Source: Fulvivirga marina
GTDB taxonomy: Bacteria > Bacteroidota > Bacteroidia > Cytophagales > Cyclobacteriaceae
Direction: 5' to 3'
Length of the DNA: 64,000 bases
Assembly (NCBI RefSeq): GCF_016775155.1
Contig: NZ_JAEUGD010000043.1
Span: forward strand, 62,001 to 126,000
Under the pieces are notes generated by a model, which was not told the DNA's origin, ran no database searches, and saw nothing but the letters and a program-made list of their open reading frames with translations. A program made the translations under genes and the position numbers. Shown here piece after piece: positions 16,585 through 25,446 of the stretch (position 1 is the stretch's first letter; each line of letters begins with the position of its first letter).

Positions 16585-19569
16585 TTAGTTTCCTCCTTTT
16601 TTCTTCTTTTTGAATAGGTCCTTAATTTTATCTTTGGCCTCTTCCTCCACTTGTTTCTGCAGGTCATTAGACTCTGTTTTGGTGGTATCCTTTTTATCGT
16701 CTCCCAGTAAATTACCAATTACTTCTTTGGCCTTATCGTCTTTAACATCCTTAAGCAGATCAGTAGCTACATCTTTAGCCTCTTCTTTAGCCTTATCTTT
16801 AGCTGCATCTGCAGCTTGTTGCTTTTGGTCCCCCATTAGCAGTTTGGGTTGAGGGTTGTCGTAGGTTCCTCCCAACCCAATACTTAAAGGAATGGTCGAC
16901 CCGCCATTGTTACCACCACCATAAGAGGATATCAAACTATTGAATTGTGAGCCCAATTTGCCAGCAGGCACATCCATTTTTAAACTGTAGTTAATACCTC
17001 CGTCCAGGGCGGTAGCACCTCCAATTGTGGTTTTATAACCTCCCAGGTTCACGTCAAAGGGCTCTACTTTAAGTTTTCCATCCTCAATTTTGACTGACAT
17101 CAATACATCTTTAATTTTTACCTGATCAACTTTGTCGAGGCTGGCAAGGCTCATAATCCCGTTTACAATTTTGGAATTATCAACAGTTGCCTGTGCTACT
17201 TGTAGTAAGCCGCCTCCATTGGTTGTTACCAGGTTTGGCATCATTTCATTATCTAGCAATCCATTAACGTTGAAGTTAGTGGTAACCTTACCGTTTACCT
17301 TCTCTGCAATAGGGGCAAAGCTTCGTACCAATTCAAACGTTTTAAATGATTTTTGAATGGACAGATCCTTGATGTCCATATTGAAATCATATTTAGGCTT
17401 ATCGATCTCACGTGCGTTATATGAACCGTTTATTACAAAAGCCCCTTCCAATAGATTAAAGCTGAGATTATTCAAATTAGCTATACCGTCTTTTACCATA
17501 ATATTACCTGTAGCGTTGGTAATTTCCATATCCATAATCAGTGCCTTTTTGATGTCTGATTTCAGGATAAAGTCGATATTTTCCGGAACTTGGATTACAC
17601 CATATGACTCTTCTTCGCTTGCAGTTGTAGCTGTTGTCTCTTCCTCCTCGCTCATAAACTCGTTGAGGTCTAACAAGTTCGAGTTAAAATTCATAGTTCC
17701 CTTCAGCGTTTGGTTTTCCCCAAACATATAGCCAATATAGTTGGATATGGAACCATTCATGGCCATATCACTTTTTCCTACAGTTCCTTTATAATTGGAT
17801 AATGTCATTTGCTTAGGGTCAAATGACGCTGTAGCAGCCGAAATGGTTACATCGTAAGGAAGTTCGGCATCAGTATATTTAAAGTTGTTGATGGTAACTG
17901 TACCGCTTGTTGGTAAATTTTGATATTTTTCAGTTTCTAGGTCTGACATGGTACCTGCTGTTTTAATATCGGCATTTATTTTACCTGCAAGACTCATGCC
18001 CTCAAGTGGGAATACTTTTGTAATTTTTTCTAAGTCAATACCACCTTTTGCTCCCAGATCCCATTTGTAGTTATCCAGATTTTCAAGTACCAGGTTTGCA
18101 CTGAACGGTTCTCCATCCATTACCATTTTAAAATCACTAACCACAGCTTTGAAATCACTCATTTTTCCTGTAGGGTCAGTTATTTTTGAATCAAAGGCTA
18201 GATTTTCCAATGCATAGGGAAACTCAGATGTTTTTATATACCCGTCTTTCATGCTCATATTAGCAGCTATTGATGGCATTACTTGACGTGCACTATCATA
18301 AATGCCGGATGCCTTCATGTCAATGTTAAATGCCCCTTTCATGCTCATGCCTTCCATGGGGAACATTGAGTTGAGTTCTCCCAGGTTAAGCTTTCCTTTC
18401 AATTCAGCATCCATGTCATAGTTACGTAGGTTTTTAACAAGCAACTTGGCATCGACTGGGTTTTGACCAAAGTCCATATGGAATTGTTTCATGTTGACAA
18501 TGGTGTTTTCTATAATACCGTCTTGATTGTCAACCAAAAGATCCATATTGATATTTTCAATAGCAGTTGGAAGGTCAGGATACTTAAACATCGCATCATT
18601 TACCTTCAATGCTAGTCCAAACGCAGGCATGGTAAGACTATCATATTTACCTTTTACGGATCCGTTGAAGGCTAGAGTTCCTTCCGTTTCTATGTCATTA
18701 AAATCAGCCGTATATATACCAGGAACTAGAGACAATAGGCTTTTAAAAGTATTTTCTTTTGTGCCATAGTTGATGTCCATGTCCATACTTCCATCTTCCA
18801 ACAGCGCCAGATACCCATCAAAGCTCAGGCTAAAGTCATTAACCATAACAGTATTTTCTTTGAAGGTATATTTACCATACTCGTCACTTATGGCCAAAAT
18901 GGCATCAATTTCAATATGCTTATTACTCACATACTCGGTACCATCAAAAATAACGGATACTGAGTCTGCGCTTGTTTTGGTTACTAGATCAAATATATCC
19001 TGTGTGAAATCTCCACTGCCTGAGTGTTGCAAGTTGGTTAGCTCCATTTTAAAAGGAATAGACCGATCGTCATATACCAAGTGGCCGCTGGTAATTTCCC
19101 AATGGTCAATACCTATATTAAATTCAGTGGCAGTTGTATCAGTTTCAACCTCTTCAGGAGCACTTTCGTCAGTAATGGCGATGTCGTAGTTGGCTGTGCC
19201 ATCTTCTAATACCTTAACAAATATTTCCGGGTGGTCAAGTTGGATACCCTCAATCTTGATCTGATCACCTAGCAAGCTGAATATATCAACTTCCACTTCA
19301 AAATGTTGTACTGCAAATAATATCTGACCTTCAAAAGGTGCTTTATTGATAATACCAAAATTATTTAGCGTGGCCGTTGCATTAGGGAAATTTTTGAAAA
19401 GAGAGATTCCAAAGTCTTCTGTATCCCAGACTACGTCAGCATTTACTGATTCGGCCAGGGCTTTGTCAATAGAGGCTTTGATATCGTCCTTAAAAATTAA
19501 AGGCACTATAAATGCGGCTGCAAGTAGAATTATAATTATGCAGCCAAAGGCAATCAGGACTTTTTTCAT
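16585..19569 (-). CDS. AsmA-like envelope protein (994 aa)
   Basis: A 994-residue protein anchored by one N-terminal membrane segment (residues 3-27). The rest is long beta-rich sequence with AsmA features: DIKASIDKALAESVNADVVW near the N-terminus, IFSLLGDQIKIEGIQLDHPEI, and a C-terminal AsmA_2-like part (VNGKVTTNFNVNGLL, LASLDKVDQVKIKDVLMSVKIEDGKLKVEPFDVNLGG). Residues from about 910 on are a Lys/Asp/Glu-rich, probably disordered or helical tail ending KKKKKGGN. AsmA-like proteins form bridge-like structures linked to phospholipid transport and outer-membrane maintenance; that role here is family inference. Internal near-repeats (NYDMDAELKGKL / NYKWDLGAKGGI, followed by FPMEGMS / FPLEGMS) show duplicated modules. 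Confidence 0.88.
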   Translation of the reverse strand: MKKVLIAFGCIIIILLAAAFIVPLIFKDDIKASIDKALAESVNADVVWDTEDFGISLFKNFPNATATLNNFGIINKAPFEGQILFAVQHFEVEVDIFSLLGDQIKIEGIQLDHPEIFVKVLEDGTANYDIAITDESAPEEVETDTTATEFNIGIDHWEITSGHLVYDDRSIPFKMELTNLQHSGSGDFTQDIFDLVTKTSADSVSVIFDGTEYVSNKHIEIDAILAISDEYGKYTFKENTVMVNDFSLSFDGYLALLEDGSMDMDINYGTKENTFKSLLSLVPGIYTADFNDIETEGTLAFNGSVKGKYDSLTMPAFGLALKVNDAMFKYPDLPTAIENINMDLLVDNQDGIIENTIVNMKQFHMDFGQNPVDAKLLVKNLRNYDMDAELKGKLNLGELNSMFPMEGMSMKGAFNIDMKASGIYDSARQVMPSIAANMSMKDGYIKTSEFPYALENLAFDSKITDPTGKMSDFKAVVSDFKMVMDGEPFSANLVLENLDNYKWDLGAKGGIDLEKITKVFPLEGMSLAGKINADIKTAGTMSDLETEKYQNLPTSGTVTINNFKYTDAELPYDVTISAATASFDPKQMTLSNYKGTVGKSDMAMNGSISNYIGYMFGENQTLKGTMNFNSNLLDLNEFMSEEEETTATTASEEESYGVIQVPENIDFILKSDIKKALIMDMEITNATGNIMVKDGIANLNNLSFNLLEGAFVINGSYNAREIDKPKYDFNMDIKDLSIQKSFKTFELVRSFAPIAEKVNGKVTTNFNVNGLLDNEMMPNLVTTNGGGLLQVAQATVDNSKIVNGIMSLASLDKVDQVKIKDVLMSVKIEDGKLKVEPFDVNLGGYKTTIGGATALDGGINYSLKMDVPAGKLGSQFNSLISSYGGGNNGGSTIPLSIGLGGTYDNPQPKLLMGDQKQQAADAAKDKAKEEAKDVATDLLKDVKDDKAKEVIGNLLGDDKKDTTKTESNDLQKQVEEEAKDKIKDLFKKKKKGGN

Positions 19570-19642
19570 AATTGTGAATATTTAATGTTATTCCTTCCTA
19601 AACAAATTTAATAAAGATTAACATTAAATCTTAGTTGATGAG

Positions 19643-20005
19643 CTATTGCCTGAAAAGCTTTACCGTGATATCGTGGGCAAATGAAAGCTCCATGTAATCC
19701 TTGCTCTTTTTAAGGATTTCATACTTGAGCTCTATATCGTTATCTAACCGCTTAAGTGTAAGCTGTCTGTTGTTCATTTCCCATTGAAAGTTCACCCCTT
19801 CGTTTTCCTTTACCAGTAGAGAATTAGGTTGGCCAGTAACCCTGAGTTGGGCATAGTTATTATCGAATAGTGTCAAATCTCCTGTCACCTTCTCATTGTC
19901 GATGGTCCATGAGACGGTCCAGGTATTTGCTAACTTATCAAATTCCTGGCTTTCGCTACAAGCCGTTGCTAAAACCAGGTAAATAAAAGTTATTCTCTTC
20001 ATCAT
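19643..20005 (-). CDS. Predicted lipoprotein (about 120 aa)
   Basis: I use ATG 20005 (or 20002) because it gives a short lipoprotein signal, MMKRITFIYLVLATAC, with Cys as the acylation site; the upstream in-frame start at 20044 would spoil it. The mature part, about 105 residues, has a WTVSWTIDNEKVTGDL strand region and alternating polar/hydrophobic residues that suggest a small beta-barrel or lipocalin-like fold, similar to Bacteroidota DUF-type lipoproteins. I cannot name the family. It lies between the aldehyde dehydrogenase (51 bp upstream) and the AsmA-like gene on the same strand. Confidence 0.65.
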   Translation of the reverse strand: MMKRITFIYLVLATACSESQEFDKLANTWTVSWTIDNEKVTGDLTLFDNNYAQLRVTGQPNSLLVKENEGVNFQWEMNNRQLTLKRLDNDIELKYEILKKSKDYMELSFAHDITVKLFRQ

Positions 20006-20056
20006 TCTGTCATTTCGTAATAGGTAAACGCGGATGATGAGCAAAGATTGTATCGA

Positions 20057-21496
20057 TTAGAAATACTTCATTAGCAAATTTACTACTTGCTGCACACGGT
20101 TATTGTATGGAGGGTAAACGGTTTTAGAGGTGGTTAGGCCTACGCGTTGTTTAAGCACTGGCTTTTCATTTGAAAAGGCCATAAAACCGTGCCATCCATG
20201 AGACTTGCCAATGCCGCTATTATTGACGCCTCCAAAAGGTAAATTGGGGTGGTTAAAATGCAAAACACAATCGTTTATACATACTGCTCCTGATGAGGTG
20301 CTGTTTAATATTAGCTTTTTGTTTGAAGAATGTTTGCCAAAATAGTATAGAGCCAAAGGCTTGGGCTTACTATTTATGAATTCTATGGCGTCGTCAATAT
20401 TTTCATAGGTTCTGATAGGGAGTACGGGACCAAAGATTTCCTCTTCCATTACAGCGGCTTTGTCAGAGACACTTGTAAGAACGGTTGGGGGAATGAAATT
20501 TTCGTCAGCCTTTGCTTCACCGCCCATGATTAATTCCGCCCCTTTTTCAAGTGCATCCTTTATAAGCTCATTTATTCTATTGAAATGTTTTTGGTTTACT
20601 ATGCGCGCATAATCTGTCGATATATCAAAACCTTGTTTTTTGCTATCGAACTGCTGTTTGACAGCACCTATCAAGTGTTCTGCAAAAGCATCGGCTACAG
20701 TGTTTTGGATTAGCACATAATCTGGAGCAACGCAGGTCTGGCCATTGTTAATGAACTTTCCCCAGGCAATTTTTTCTGCTGCATCCTTTAGGTTGGTACT
20801 TTGGTCTATTATTGCCGGTGATTTGCCTCCAAGCTCAAGGGTTACGGATGTTAGGTGCTCTGCTGCGGCTTTCATGATTACTTTACCAACAGAAGGGCTC
20901 CCGGTAAAAAAGATATGATCAAAAGGTAGTTTAAGCAGTTCTTGAGAGACCTCGATGCCTCCATTAAAAACCCGTACTTCTTCTTCTTTGAATAACTCCC
21001 CTACCATAGTATCAATCAACTCTGAAGTATGTGGAGTCATTTCAGAGGGCTTTAATACCACGGTATTTCCTGCTGCCAATGCGGAAACCAGCGGGCCTAT
21101 GGCAAGGTTAAAAGGGAAATTCCATGGAGCAATAATCAGGCAAACACCTTTAGGTTCATACTGAATATATGATGTTGTGCCCATCATTGAAATTGGCGCA
21201 TCTACTTTTGCTGGTTTTGTCCAATTGTTGAGGTGTTGCAGGGTATGTTTTATTTCGGTGAGTACCGGATAGATTTCCGTAATGTTGACTTCTGTAGCAG
21301 GCTTTTTGAAATCTTTGTAAATAGCGTCTTGAATGGGTTTTTGGTTCTTTTCTACCCAAAGTTGTAAAGCCTTAAGCCGGCGGGCCCGCTGCTTGATGTT
21401 TTCCGAACGCATATGCAAAGACTGCTTTTGTTGCTTTGAAAAAACTTCACCTATGCTACTGCTGTAGGTTTCTATGGGGGTTTTGACAGTGCTCAT
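20057..21496 (-). CDS. Class 3-type NAD(P)-dependent aldehyde dehydrogenase
   Basis: About 479 residues from ATG 21496 (MSTVKTPIE); an upstream in-frame start at 21511 adds five residues without support. It oxidises aldehydes to carboxylates. APWNFPFNLAIGPLV and the FFTGSPSVGK nucleotide-binding loop are present, the general-base Glu is in LELGGKSP and the catalytic Cys in NNGQTCVAPDY near residue 255. The PFGGVNNSGIGKSHG segment and a C-terminal hydrophobic helix (VVNLLMKYF) are typical of ALDH3, the membrane-associated fatty-aldehyde dehydrogenase type. No pathway partner is adjacent; a role in lipid-derived aldehyde detoxification is inference. Confidence 0.9.
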   Translation of the reverse strand: MSTVKTPIETYSSSIGEVFSKQQKQSLHMRSENIKQRARRLKALQLWVEKNQKPIQDAIYKDFKKPATEVNITEIYPVLTEIKHTLQHLNNWTKPAKVDAPISMMGTTSYIQYEPKGVCLIIAPWNFPFNLAIGPLVSALAAGNTVVLKPSEMTPHTSELIDTMVGELFKEEEVRVFNGGIEVSQELLKLPFDHIFFTGSPSVGKVIMKAAAEHLTSVTLELGGKSPAIIDQSTNLKDAAEKIAWGKFINNGQTCVAPDYVLIQNTVADAFAEHLIGAVKQQFDSKKQGFDISTDYARIVNQKHFNRINELIKDALEKGAELIMGGEAKADENFIPPTVLTSVSDKAAVMEEEIFGPVLPIRTYENIDDAIEFINSKPKPLALYYFGKHSSNKKLILNSTSSGAVCINDCVLHFNHPNLPFGGVNNSGIGKSHGWHGFMAFSNEKPVLKQRVGLTTSKTVYPPYNNRVQQVVNLLMKYF

Positions 21497-21548
21497 AATA
21501 TAAAAATACAAAAAAGAGGGAAGCTTTCAGTTATGTTGCGAAACATTC

Positions 21549-21610
21549 TAACATTAACTTAATGTTAAATATGTTGTTATAATTGGGTTTTAATGTTAAA
21601 TTAATGTTAA
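21549..21610. repeat. Repeated TTAATGTTAA motifs upstream of the transglutaminase-like gene
   Basis: TTAATGTTAA occurs at 21559-21568, 21590-21599 and 21601-21610, and the near-inverse TAACATTAAC at 21549-21558. They fill the divergent promoter region between the aldehyde dehydrogenase and the transglutaminase-like gene. They may be regulator-binding sites or simply AT-rich repeats. Confidence 0.4.
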
Positions 21611-21632
21611 GAATTTATTAATTGAACATAAT

Positions 21633-22541
21633 ATGAAGAGACCCTTCTATTTTTTAGCTCTTGGCTTTATACTCACGTTCGGAGTAGTTCATTCACAGAC
21701 TAAACTTGTCAGTTCGCTAAACTTTCATTCAGCTTTAGAAGAAGAGGTCATCATTGAGTTTTTACAAAAGAAGGATGTAGACCTGCTAGAGTTGCAGTTG
21801 ATTTCCTCACGCGATATTTCTGCTTCTGTATTAAAAGCTTATAACACCAGGCTTGATGAATTTGTAAAGAAGCTATCTGAAAAAAGAGGAAAATATAAAA
21901 GTGATAAGCAGTTTTTGTCTTATGCCTTTTATAAGGTAAATCAGAAATTTCTTAAACGATACAAGCCATTTACCTCTCCCGCACTTCTTTTTAAAACTGG
22001 GGAGTATGACTGCTTATCGGGAACAACTTTGTATGCACTTATTTTGCATAGGCTGGGTATTGAGCATGACATTGTGGAAACCAATCATCATATTTATCTA
22101 AGGGTTCAGCATGAAAATGAGGTTTTTCTTATGGAGTCCACAGACCCTATGTATGGGTTTATTGCGGATCAGAAAGAGGTAGCAAATAGACTTAGTTACT
22201 ACAACCATGGTAATAGCATAAGGGAAGGGGAAAATATAGCTAATAAAGAGGTATATGTTTTTGAAAGTCAGGTAAATGATAACATTGATATGTTTGATCT
22301 TGTTGGTTTACACTATTACAATGCTGCAATAAACTCTTTTAATCAGGAAGATATTTCCAGTTCCATTGACAATCTAGAGAAAGCGGTAGTTTTTTATTTT
22401 TCCCCGCGTATTAGCGAGTTTGGATTGCTTGTAGCTAAAACATTGCTAGAGGTTGATCAAATACAAGATGAGGCAAAAAGAGATTATCTAAATCGCATAA
22501 ACAACTTGCTTACTACAGAAAGGTCTTATGCTGTGAGATAG
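21633..22541 (+). CDS. Exported transglutaminase-like protein (302 aa)
   Basis: A 302-residue protein with a signal peptide (MKRPFYFLALGFILTFGVVHSQ). A transglutaminase-like core is indicated by C127 in EYDCLSGTTLYALILHRLG, H152/H153 in ETNHHIYLRV and D171 in STDP, which gives the Cys-His-Asp order and spacing of that fold. Members include peptidases and inactive binding proteins, so the reaction is uncertain. The C-terminal 80 residues look helical and TPR-like (NSFNQEDISSSIDNLEKAVVF). It is transcribed alone, convergent with the small OmpA gene that starts six bases after its stop. Confidence 0.75.
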   Translation: MKRPFYFLALGFILTFGVVHSQTKLVSSLNFHSALEEEVIIEFLQKKDVDLLELQLISSRDISASVLKAYNTRLDEFVKKLSEKRGKYKSDKQFLSYAFYKVNQKFLKRYKPFTSPALLFKTGEYDCLSGTTLYALILHRLGIEHDIVETNHHIYLRVQHENEVFLMESTDPMYGFIADQKEVANRLSYYNHGNSIREGENIANKEVYVFESQVNDNIDMFDLVGLHYYNAAINSFNQEDISSSIDNLEKAVVFYFSPRISEFGLLVAKTLLEVDQIQDEAKRDYLNRINNLLTTERSYAVR

Positions 22542-22547
22542 GGATAT

Positions 22548-23234
22548 TTAGTTCGACAAAATCCTCACTTCTACCCTTCTGTTATTTCTTCTGGCTTCGG
22601 CGTCATCTTCTCGGCTTAATGGATGTGAACCACCGAATGCTTTGGTACCGATCCTTTTTTTATCTATGCCTTTGCTTACCAGGTAATCTTTAACAGCTTC
22701 GACTCTTTTCTCGGAAAGCTTCATGTTTTGTTTCTCGTTGCCTCTAAAGTCTGTATGACCTTCTAGCTGAATGGTGATGTTTTCATTGCCATTGAGCATG
22801 GCTACTAATTCATCAAGTTCTTGGTGCGACTCTTCCGAGATGTCCGCTTTGCCTAGCGCAAAGATTAGTTTATCCAGGCGAATAAGCTGATTGATGCCAG
22901 TTGGTTTTAGTTCTATGACTGTGTTTCCGTTGTTGGTCTGGAGCTTGGAAGCTTTTAGTACGGTAGTATATGGAGCATATCCTTCGGCGCTCACTCTTAA
23001 AGAATAATCTTTACCCTCTTCCATGTTGAAAGAGAACGAACTGCCGGAGAATATGCCTATTTTGCTACCATAGGGCAGGCTTTCATATTGGATTTTGGCT
23101 TTAACAGGCTCATGCGTTGAAAAGTCAATTATATTTCCCTTTATCAGCATCACATCTGGTTTTGCATTTTGCGCGGTGAGATGCGGTGATAGCATGATCA
23201 GCACCAATAAAGAAATAAGTCTATTCAAGCGCAT
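22548..23234 (-). CDS. OmpA-family outer membrane protein (228 aa)
   Basis: A 228-residue exported protein. After the signal peptide (ending LTAQ) a carboxypeptidase-regulatory-like beta-sandwich (IKGNIIDFSTHEPVKAKIQYESL ... LRVSAEGYAPY) covers about residues 28-105. A C-terminal OmpA peptidoglycan-binding domain follows (about 115-228), with the diagnostic LEGHTDFRGNEKQNMKLSEKRVEAVKDYL and RRNNRRVEVRIL. No N-terminal barrel is present, so it is likely periplasmic and links peptidoglycan to another envelope component. It lies 16 bp downstream of a larger paralogue with the same two C-terminal domains, and both are probably one operon. Confidence 0.9.
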   Translation of the reverse strand: MRLNRLISLLVLIMLSPHLTAQNAKPDVMLIKGNIIDFSTHEPVKAKIQYESLPYGSKIGIFSGSSFSFNMEEGKDYSLRVSAEGYAPYTTVLKASKLQTNNGNTVIELKPTGINQLIRLDKLIFALGKADISEESHQELDELVAMLNGNENITIQLEGHTDFRGNEKQNMKLSEKRVEAVKDYLVSKGIDKKRIGTKAFGGSHPLSREDDAEARRNNRRVEVRILSN

Positions 23235-23249
23235 AAAGACCTCCTGCTT

Positions 23250-25262
23250 TTAGTTGTTCATAATTTGAAACTCTACTCTTCGGTTTTTTCTTCTTCCCTC
23301 TACTGTTGTGTTTGGAGCTGTAGGCTTTGTTTCACCAAAGTATTTTACAGTCAACCTGCTTTTTTCTATACCATTTTTGGCTAGATAATTCATTACGGCA
23401 TTTGCTCTGCGCTCAGAAAGACCCATATTATAAACTCCTGGACCAACATTGTCAGTGTGGCCTGCTATAGCAATTTCTAAATTTGTTCTTTCCTTCATAA
23501 GCGTTACAATTCTGTTTAGCTCTGCATTTGACTCAGGCTTTATTTCTGCTTTGTCAAAATCAAAGAAAACGTTATTTAACACTACGGTTGATTCTTTTTC
23601 AATAGGTACCAGATAAAGATCTTTGCCGTCTACAAAGTACTCACCATCCTTTTTGAAGTCCCTTAGGTCTATATTCTGACTTTCCGCTACAAAACCTTCA
23701 GCTTCAGCTCTAATGCCATACATCTCACCTGCAGGAAGTAATATTTCATACTCTCCTGTTTTAGGGTTCGATTCAGTTATACCAATTTCCTTGCCATCTG
23801 ATAACCTTTCATAAATAATTTTTGCTCCGATAGGCTGTTTTGTTTTAGAGTCAAACAGCTTCCCTTTTACCGCTATTACCGGCTCTGGCTGTTTAAATAC
23901 TGGCAAAGATACTCTGAAAATATCTAGGTCTTCCTCACTTACACCTTGCGAATAATATGCGTGCTCGCTATTTCCGGGTATATTAAAGAACAGGTCTTCA
24001 TACTGTGAGTTGATAGTAGGACCCAGGTTTTCAGGCTCAGACCAGTTTGTCCAGGTATCATCAAGCCTCTTGGTTACAAAAATGTCACTGCCCCCAAATC
24101 CGCTGTATCCGTTAGATGAAAAATACAGAGTTTTATCGTCTGGTGCGAGGAAAGGTGAAGACTCTTCTCCTGCTGTGTTAACTTTCTCGGATAGGTTCAG
24201 CGGCTCAGACCAGGAACTATCATTTTGCATGAAACTGACGTAAAGGTCTCTGCCTCCGTGTGAATCATCACGCATTACCGACATAAGAAGTACTTTTCTG
24301 TTATTAGCCAAAAAGAAATTGGCTTTTTCGGAATAGTTGTAGTCATTGGTAATATCAAGAGCCATGGGTTTAGACCAACTTCCCCCTGCATTGGAGCTAA
24401 TAGAAACACCTGCTGCCATTTTTCCATTATCCAAGTATTGATTGCCCAATACTAATAAAACAGCTTTGCCGTCAGGAGTTACTGAACTCACAAAGTTTGG
24501 GCCAGCATTATTCAAACCTTTCCCCATGTTTTGGGCTAACTTCCATTCACCGTTTTCATCCAACTCCGAATACCAGATATCTTCTGTATCTTCCACACCA
24601 CCAATATTCTCAGGGTGATTTTTTCTGGAGAAGTAAAGTGTTTTTCCATCGGGGGAAAGCAATGGTTTGAACTCTTTGTATTTACTGTTTACGTTTTCGC
24701 TCAACCTCTCTTTATCTACTTCAGGGTTTATGAATTCCGGAATACTGATTTCAGGAATGATCGGAATATCAGAATCAGAAATAGCAATGGCATCCAGACT
24801 ATAATATTCAGGTACAGCTGCGCCATCCAACTCTATTTTGACCGCTTTTACTTTGTATGGTGTGTACTCTACAAATACATTGAGCATTCTACCCTTTAGA
24901 GGGACAGCTCTTGGACTAAATGTATTTACTAAATGTTCCTTATCATTTTCATCGTAGACTAAAACCTTATAAATGGCGCTTGGGTTATATGATTCTGCAA
25001 TCGCAATTTGCCTGATCTGAATAGGGTTTTCAAATCCAACTTTGATAAATTCCTTTTTGTTGGCACGTTCTGGAGTCCATGCATTAGGACTTTCTCCTCC
25101 GGCAGGTAACACATTGGGTTTACCAAGAATTTGCTTGGCTGAATACTGAACAGGTGTTAATTCCGAGGAAACTTCAATAACTTCAGTAGCCCACTGTACA
25201 GTCTGAGAATAAGCGGAAAAACTGATTATAGTTATAAGAATTAGGGGTAGAAATTTTTTCAT
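23250..25262 (-). CDS. PD40 propeller / regulatory-like / OmpA-family protein
   Basis: I use ATG 25262 because it starts a signal peptide (MKKFLPLILITIISFSAYSQ); the in-frame upstream start at 25295 does not. The 670-residue protein has an N-terminal discoidin-like region (residues 25-155), four or so PD40 beta-propeller repeats (LLSPDGKTLYFSRK, SVTPDGKAVLLV, FLAPDDKTLYFSSNGYSGFGGSDIF, about 185-435), a carboxypeptidase-regulatory-like domain (about 450-540) and a C-terminal OmpA domain (IAGHTDNVGPGVYNMGLSERR). This matches the architecture of Bacteroidota OmpA-family proteins such as the T9SS-associated PorE, except that the TPR region of PorE is not seen. Involvement in secretion is therefore only a possibility. 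Confidence 0.88.
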   Translation of the reverse strand: MKKFLPLILITIISFSAYSQTVQWATEVIEVSSELTPVQYSAKQILGKPNVLPAGGESPNAWTPERANKKEFIKVGFENPIQIRQIAIAESYNPSAIYKVLVYDENDKEHLVNTFSPRAVPLKGRMLNVFVEYTPYKVKAVKIELDGAAVPEYYSLDAIAISDSDIPIIPEISIPEFINPEVDKERLSENVNSKYKEFKPLLSPDGKTLYFSRKNHPENIGGVEDTEDIWYSELDENGEWKLAQNMGKGLNNAGPNFVSSVTPDGKAVLLVLGNQYLDNGKMAAGVSISSNAGGSWSKPMALDITNDYNYSEKANFFLANNRKVLLMSVMRDDSHGGRDLYVSFMQNDSSWSEPLNLSEKVNTAGEESSPFLAPDDKTLYFSSNGYSGFGGSDIFVTKRLDDTWTNWSEPENLGPTINSQYEDLFFNIPGNSEHAYYSQGVSEEDLDIFRVSLPVFKQPEPVIAVKGKLFDSKTKQPIGAKIIYERLSDGKEIGITESNPKTGEYEILLPAGEMYGIRAEAEGFVAESQNIDLRDFKKDGEYFVDGKDLYLVPIEKESTVVLNNVFFDFDKAEIKPESNAELNRIVTLMKERTNLEIAIAGHTDNVGPGVYNMGLSERRANAVMNYLAKNGIEKSRLTVKYFGETKPTAPNTTVEGRRKNRRVEFQIMNN

Positions 25263-25292
25263 AAATAGGTCGAATGGTTCAATTTTAATTCC

Positions 25293-25300
25293 CAAAGGTA
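25293..25300 (-). promoter_or_regulatory. Candidate -7 box of the OmpA-gene operon
   Basis: Read on the - strand this is TACCTTTG, an exact TAnnTTTG match to the Bacteroidota -7 element, 31 bases before the ATG at 25262. No good TTG -33 element is seen at the normal spacing, so confidence is limited. Confidence 0.35.
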
Positions 25301-25446
25301 AACATAGTTAAATTTTTGCATTGATTCCATGTTCAGCTTATGAAATCATAATCTTACAATAAGAACTAAAATATTACAGGGTTGTGTAGTTTGTTAATGT
25401 TGATAATGCTGCAAAAGTATTAACTATATTAATATATACATCGACC

